Translations under genes and position numbers: made by a program
Source: Pseudomonas putida S13.1.2
GTDB lineage: Bacteria; Pseudomonadota; Gammaproteobacteria; Pseudomonadales; Pseudomonadaceae
Assembly (NCBI RefSeq): GCF_000498395.2
Contig: NZ_CP010979.1
Location: forward strand, 3,348,001 to 3,412,000
Length of the DNA stretch: 64,000 bases
Direction: 5' to 3'
Shown: piece after piece, positions 61,425 through 64,000 of the stretch
Numbering within the stretch: the first letter of the stretch is position 1
How the letters are laid out: each line of letters begins with the position of its first letter
The notes under the pieces: generated by a model
The model's input: only the letters and a program-made list of their open reading frames with translations
What the model was told of the DNA's origin: nothing
The model's database searches: none

Positions 61425-63638
61425 TCACTCTGCTCGAACCCGCCAAAACCGCCGCTGCCCCCTCATACCCTCAACCTCTCCCTGCCGCCCCAACACCAAC
61501 CGCAATGCCCCCTCCACCGCCGTATCATGCATCACCACCCCATGCCGCCCATACCGCTCCACCACTTGCACATGCGGATGCCCGAAGCTGTTGTTGCGCC
61601 CTCGCGAAATCAATACCCCACGCGGCGCAGTAGCCCGGATGAACGCCTCGGTGGACGAACTGCGGCTGCCATGGTGCGGTGCCTGCAACCAGTCGATACG
61701 CGGCGTTTCATGGGCCGCCAGCCAGGCCCGTTCGGCAGCAGCTTCCATATCCCCCGCCAGCAGCAAGCGCTCGCCCTGGGCCTCTACCAACAGCACACAG
61801 GAACGGTCATTGCTGCTCTGCCCGGCCGCCCAGCGCCACAGCGAAAAGCGCACGCCATCCCAGTCCCATTGCTCGCCACTGGTACAAGGCTGCAATGGCA
61901 CTTCTTCCAGCGCCTCCCCGCCGATCAGCCGCCTGACCGGCAGACCACGCTGTATGGCCGCAGCACCGCCCGCATGGTCGGCATGCGCATGGCTGATCAC
62001 CATCGTGTCCAGGCTGCCCACCCCCAGCTTGCGCAAAGTCGGCAGCACCACCCGCTCCCCCAGGTCGCTTTCGCCCCTGGCCGGCCCGGCGTCGTACAAC
62101 AGGTTGTGGTGCCGAGTACGCAACAGCACCGCCAGCCCCTGGCCGACATCCAGCTGCCACACCTCGACCTGGCCGAACGGCACTGGCTCCCTGGGCACCC
62201 ACAACGCCAGCAACATGACCCCACCCAACCCGCGCAAAGGCACGCCGCGGGGCAGCAGCACCAGCAGCGCACCCAGCAATACCAGCAGCCAGGCCCACAA
62301 TGGCAGAGCCGGCGCCACCCACGCCGGGCGCTGCTGCGCCACCAGCGCCAGCAGCCGGAACAGCCCATCCAACAGGCCACCCGCCAGCCATAGCAGCGCC
62401 TCCCCTACCCCGCCCAGTGGCAGCAGCAACGTACCCAGCAGTGCCAAAGGCAGCACCGCCAGGCTCACCCAAGGCACCGCGACAAGATTGGCCAGCGGCG
62501 CGCTCAGGCTCACCGGCAAACCCGTGGCCAACAACACCGGCAACAAGCCGATGGCGATCACCCATTGGGCGCGTGTCCAGGCTTGCCAGGGCCGCCAGCC
62601 CCCTAGCCGGGCACTGAAGCAAAAAATGAGCGTGGCCACGGCCGTAAATGACAGCCAGAACCCAGGCAGCAGCGCCGCGAGCGGTTCGACCAGCAGCACC
62701 GCGACCGCCGCCAGCAACAGCGGCAGCATTGCACCGAGGTGGCGAAAGCGCAGGCGCCACAACAGCACTACCGCCAGCATCAGGCAGGCGCGCTGCACCG
62801 GCACACCGGCACCGGCCAGCCCGCCGTAGGCCAGCGCCGCCGCCATGGCCAGGCCACACGCCCAGGGCAGCCACGGTAACCGAGCGGGCCACAGCCCCCA
62901 ACGCGCCAGTCCGGCGACCAGGCCATACAGCAAACCGGCCACCAGGCCGATGTGCTGGCCAGAGATCACCAGCAGGTGCACCGTGCCGGTGGCCTGCAAC
63001 GTCTGCCAGTCCTCCCGGGCCAGCCCTGTGCCGTCGCCAAGCACCAGTGCCACCAACGCGGCCTGCCGGCCATTGGCTTCGACCGCCAGCAAACGCTGGC
63101 GCAGCACATCGCGCCAACCACCGGTTACCGGCGCCAGCAGTTGCCCGGCTTTTACCGTACCGGTGGCGCCCACCCGCCGCGCCAGCAGTTGCGCTTCCCG
63201 GTCGGGCCCATGTGGGTTGAGCAGCCCGGCCGGGCGCTGCAAGGTCACCGCCAGCCGCCACTGCTCGCCCGCCCGTAGCGGCGGCCCGTCAAACCAGCTC
63301 AATTGCAGCCGTTGCGGCAGTTCGGCCCGCCGCGAGCGCGCCGCCTCCAGCTCGAAGCGAACACCCTGCGCCGTTCGGGGCGGCAAGCCGACTACCCGCC
63401 CCTCCAGCCATAAGGTGCGGCCATCCAGGCCGACGGCCAGGCGATCATCCACGGCCTGCTGAGCAGACCAACATGCCCAACACAGGCCCAGCAAAAAGCA
63501 GCCCAACGGCCAGGCGCGGGTACACAGGCTGACGACAGCAAAGGCCGCCAGCGCTAGCAGCCAGCCGACCGATGGCAATGCGGGGAGAAGGCCCAGGCAC
63601 AACAGCCCGAGCGCGAGCGCAAACATCCCTGTGCGCAT
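61425..63638 (-). CDS. comEC: ComEC/Rec2 family DNA uptake protein
   Basis: A 737-residue inner-membrane protein: N-terminal helices and ComEC_N domain (DUF4131 about residues 20-160), the Competence channel domain (about 200-480, many helices, QHIGLVAGLLYGLV), and a C-terminal metallo-beta-lactamase-like domain with SHAHADHAGG and HHGSRSSS. It would carry single-stranded DNA across the inner membrane during transformation. Start is the ATG after GGAG. Whether the strain is competent is unknown. Confidence 0.93.
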   Translation of the reverse strand: MRTGMFALALGLLCLGLLPALPSVGWLLALAAFAVVSLCTRAWPLGCFLLGLCWACWSAQQAVDDRLAVGLDGRTLWLEGRVVGLPPRTAQGVRFELEAARSRRAELPQRLQLSWFDGPPLRAGEQWRLAVTLQRPAGLLNPHGPDREAQLLARRVGATGTVKAGQLLAPVTGGWRDVLRQRLLAVEANGRQAALVALVLGDGTGLAREDWQTLQATGTVHLLVISGQHIGLVAGLLYGLVAGLARWGLWPARLPWLPWACGLAMAAALAYGGLAGAGVPVQRACLMLAVVLLWRLRFRHLGAMLPLLLAAVAVLLVEPLAALLPGFWLSFTAVATLIFCFSARLGGWRPWQAWTRAQWVIAIGLLPVLLATGLPVSLSAPLANLVAVPWVSLAVLPLALLGTLLLPLGGVGEALLWLAGGLLDGLFRLLALVAQQRPAWVAPALPLWAWLLVLLGALLVLLPRGVPLRGLGGVMLLALWVPREPVPFGQVEVWQLDVGQGLAVLLRTRHHNLLYDAGPARGESDLGERVVLPTLRKLGVGSLDTMVISHAHADHAGGAAAIQRGLPVRRLIGGEALEEVPLQPCTSGEQWDWDGVRFSLWRWAAGQSSNDRSCVLLVEAQGERLLLAGDMEAAAERAWLAAHETPRIDWLQAPHHGSRSSSTEAFIRATAPRGVLISRGRNNSFGHPHVQVVERYGRHGVVMHDTAVEGALRLVLGRQGEVEGMRGQRRFWRVRAE

Positions 63639-63780
63639 GAGGTAGAGCTCCAGAAGGTAAATCACCCCCTGAGGCATAGCTCAATTGCCGGCAATGCTTG
63701 CTCAACAATTGTCACAAACTCTAAACGAGGCTGCGCTGGATTAAAGGCATACTGCCCTGATCAACGCTCCGGGAGCCTAC

Positions 63781-64000
63781 ATGCCGCGCCGAATTTTCAA
63801 ACGCTACATGCCGGACCCGACCAGCATTCGGGAACACAAGTCGTTACGCTTTTTCGGCAAGCTGCTGCACGACCCCAACCTCTGGCACCTGAACCGCCAT
63901 TCGGTGGCGCGGGCCATGGGCGTGGGCCTGTTTGCGGCGCTGATTCCCATCCCCATGCAGATGCTGCTGGCGGCGGCGCTGGCAATCCCGGTCCGCGGCA
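63781..64000 (+). CDS. DUF2062 membrane protein, 5' part only
   Basis: The first 73 codons, starting MPRRIFKRYMPDP after GGGAG, match the DUF2062 family; HSVARAMGVGLFAALIPIPM begins its hydrophobic region. Divergent from comEC, and cut off by the right edge of the window. Function unknown. Confidence 0.9.
   Translation, partial: MPRRIFKRYMPDPTSIREHKSLRFFGKLLHDPNLWHLNRHSVARAMGVGLFAALIPIPMQMLLAAALAIPVRG

Noticed and set aside
60679..62829. 716-codon plus-strand frame over exbB and comEC
   Set aside because: Low-complexity Pro/Ser/Thr shadow of comEC that crosses the long inverted repeat.

Overview
The window is 64 kb of chromosome from a fluorescent Pseudomonas, most likely of the P. putida group. 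Grounds: high GC, gene order fimV / usg-1 / asd / leuB / leuD / leuC, the block rne-rluC-sppA-yceF-yceD-rpmF-plsX-fabDG-acpP-fabF-pabC-mltG-tmk-holB-tatD, and many REP-type inverted repeats of the kinds common in P. putida. Most of it is housekeeping. The accessory or unusual parts are at 2.6-9.9 kb, 36.4-37.4 kb and 54.9-56.3 kb.

Layout. 1-1263: 5' part of fimV. 1335-2339: a USG-1 protein (catalytically altered aspartate-semialdehyde dehydrogenase relative). 2605-9876: an iron-regulated secretion and uptake locus, all on the minus strand. It holds an ECF sigma factor behind a Fur-like box, its FecR partner, a 1043-residue TonB receptor with an N-terminal STN signalling domain, a small exported protein resembling Slam-dependent hemophores (hemophilin/HphA type), and a Slam outer-membrane translocator. 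It reads as a self-contained hemophore secretion and uptake system placed under cell-surface signalling. 10005-15304: asd and the leucine genes leuB, leuD and leuC with a methyltransferase, facing a divergent LysR regulator. 16376-19672: a five-PAS GGDEF/EAL protein. 19734-20245: ibpA with a ROSE-like thermometer leader. 20393-23424: dusC, a thioesterase, and a TetR/hydrolase pair. 23597-24323: three tandem tRNA-Ala(GGC)/tRNA-Glu(UUC) units behind a strong promoter, next to gltX.

26229-28824: an EmrAB-type efflux pair. 29005-32642: uvrB, an aromatic aminotransferase and tRNA-Asn. 32701-36278: a periplasmic cupin, DUF1285 protein, DUF4823 lipoprotein, a MoaA-like radical SAM enzyme and a TetR regulator. 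36279-37360: a gene-free stretch with the probable sRNA RgsA and a roughly 0.6-kb imperfect long inverted repeat flanked by hexamer tracts. 37361-49744, almost all on the minus strand: tatD, holB, tmk, mltG, pabC, fabF, acpP, fabG, fabD, plsX, rpmF, yceD, (yceF on plus), sppA and a HAD phosphatase, covering fatty-acid and phospholipid initiation plus ribosome and DNA replication genes. 49748-54793: rluC, then rne on the opposite strand with a long leader.

54867-56304: an IS110-family element of the IS1111 group, with 12-bp subterminal inverted repeats. Its 3' noncoding region contains a 13-nt sequence complementary to the edge of the REP in which it sits, so it is a candidate for RNA-guided insertion into REPs. 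56439-60977: murB, a low-molecular-weight phosphatase, kdsB, a Trm112-like protein, lpxK, exbD and exbB, packed with 1- to 4-base overlaps at most junctions. 61096-61412: a long inverted repeat built around a REP. 61425-63638: comEC. 63781-64000: start of a DUF2062 gene. No rRNA, CRISPR array or prophage is seen.
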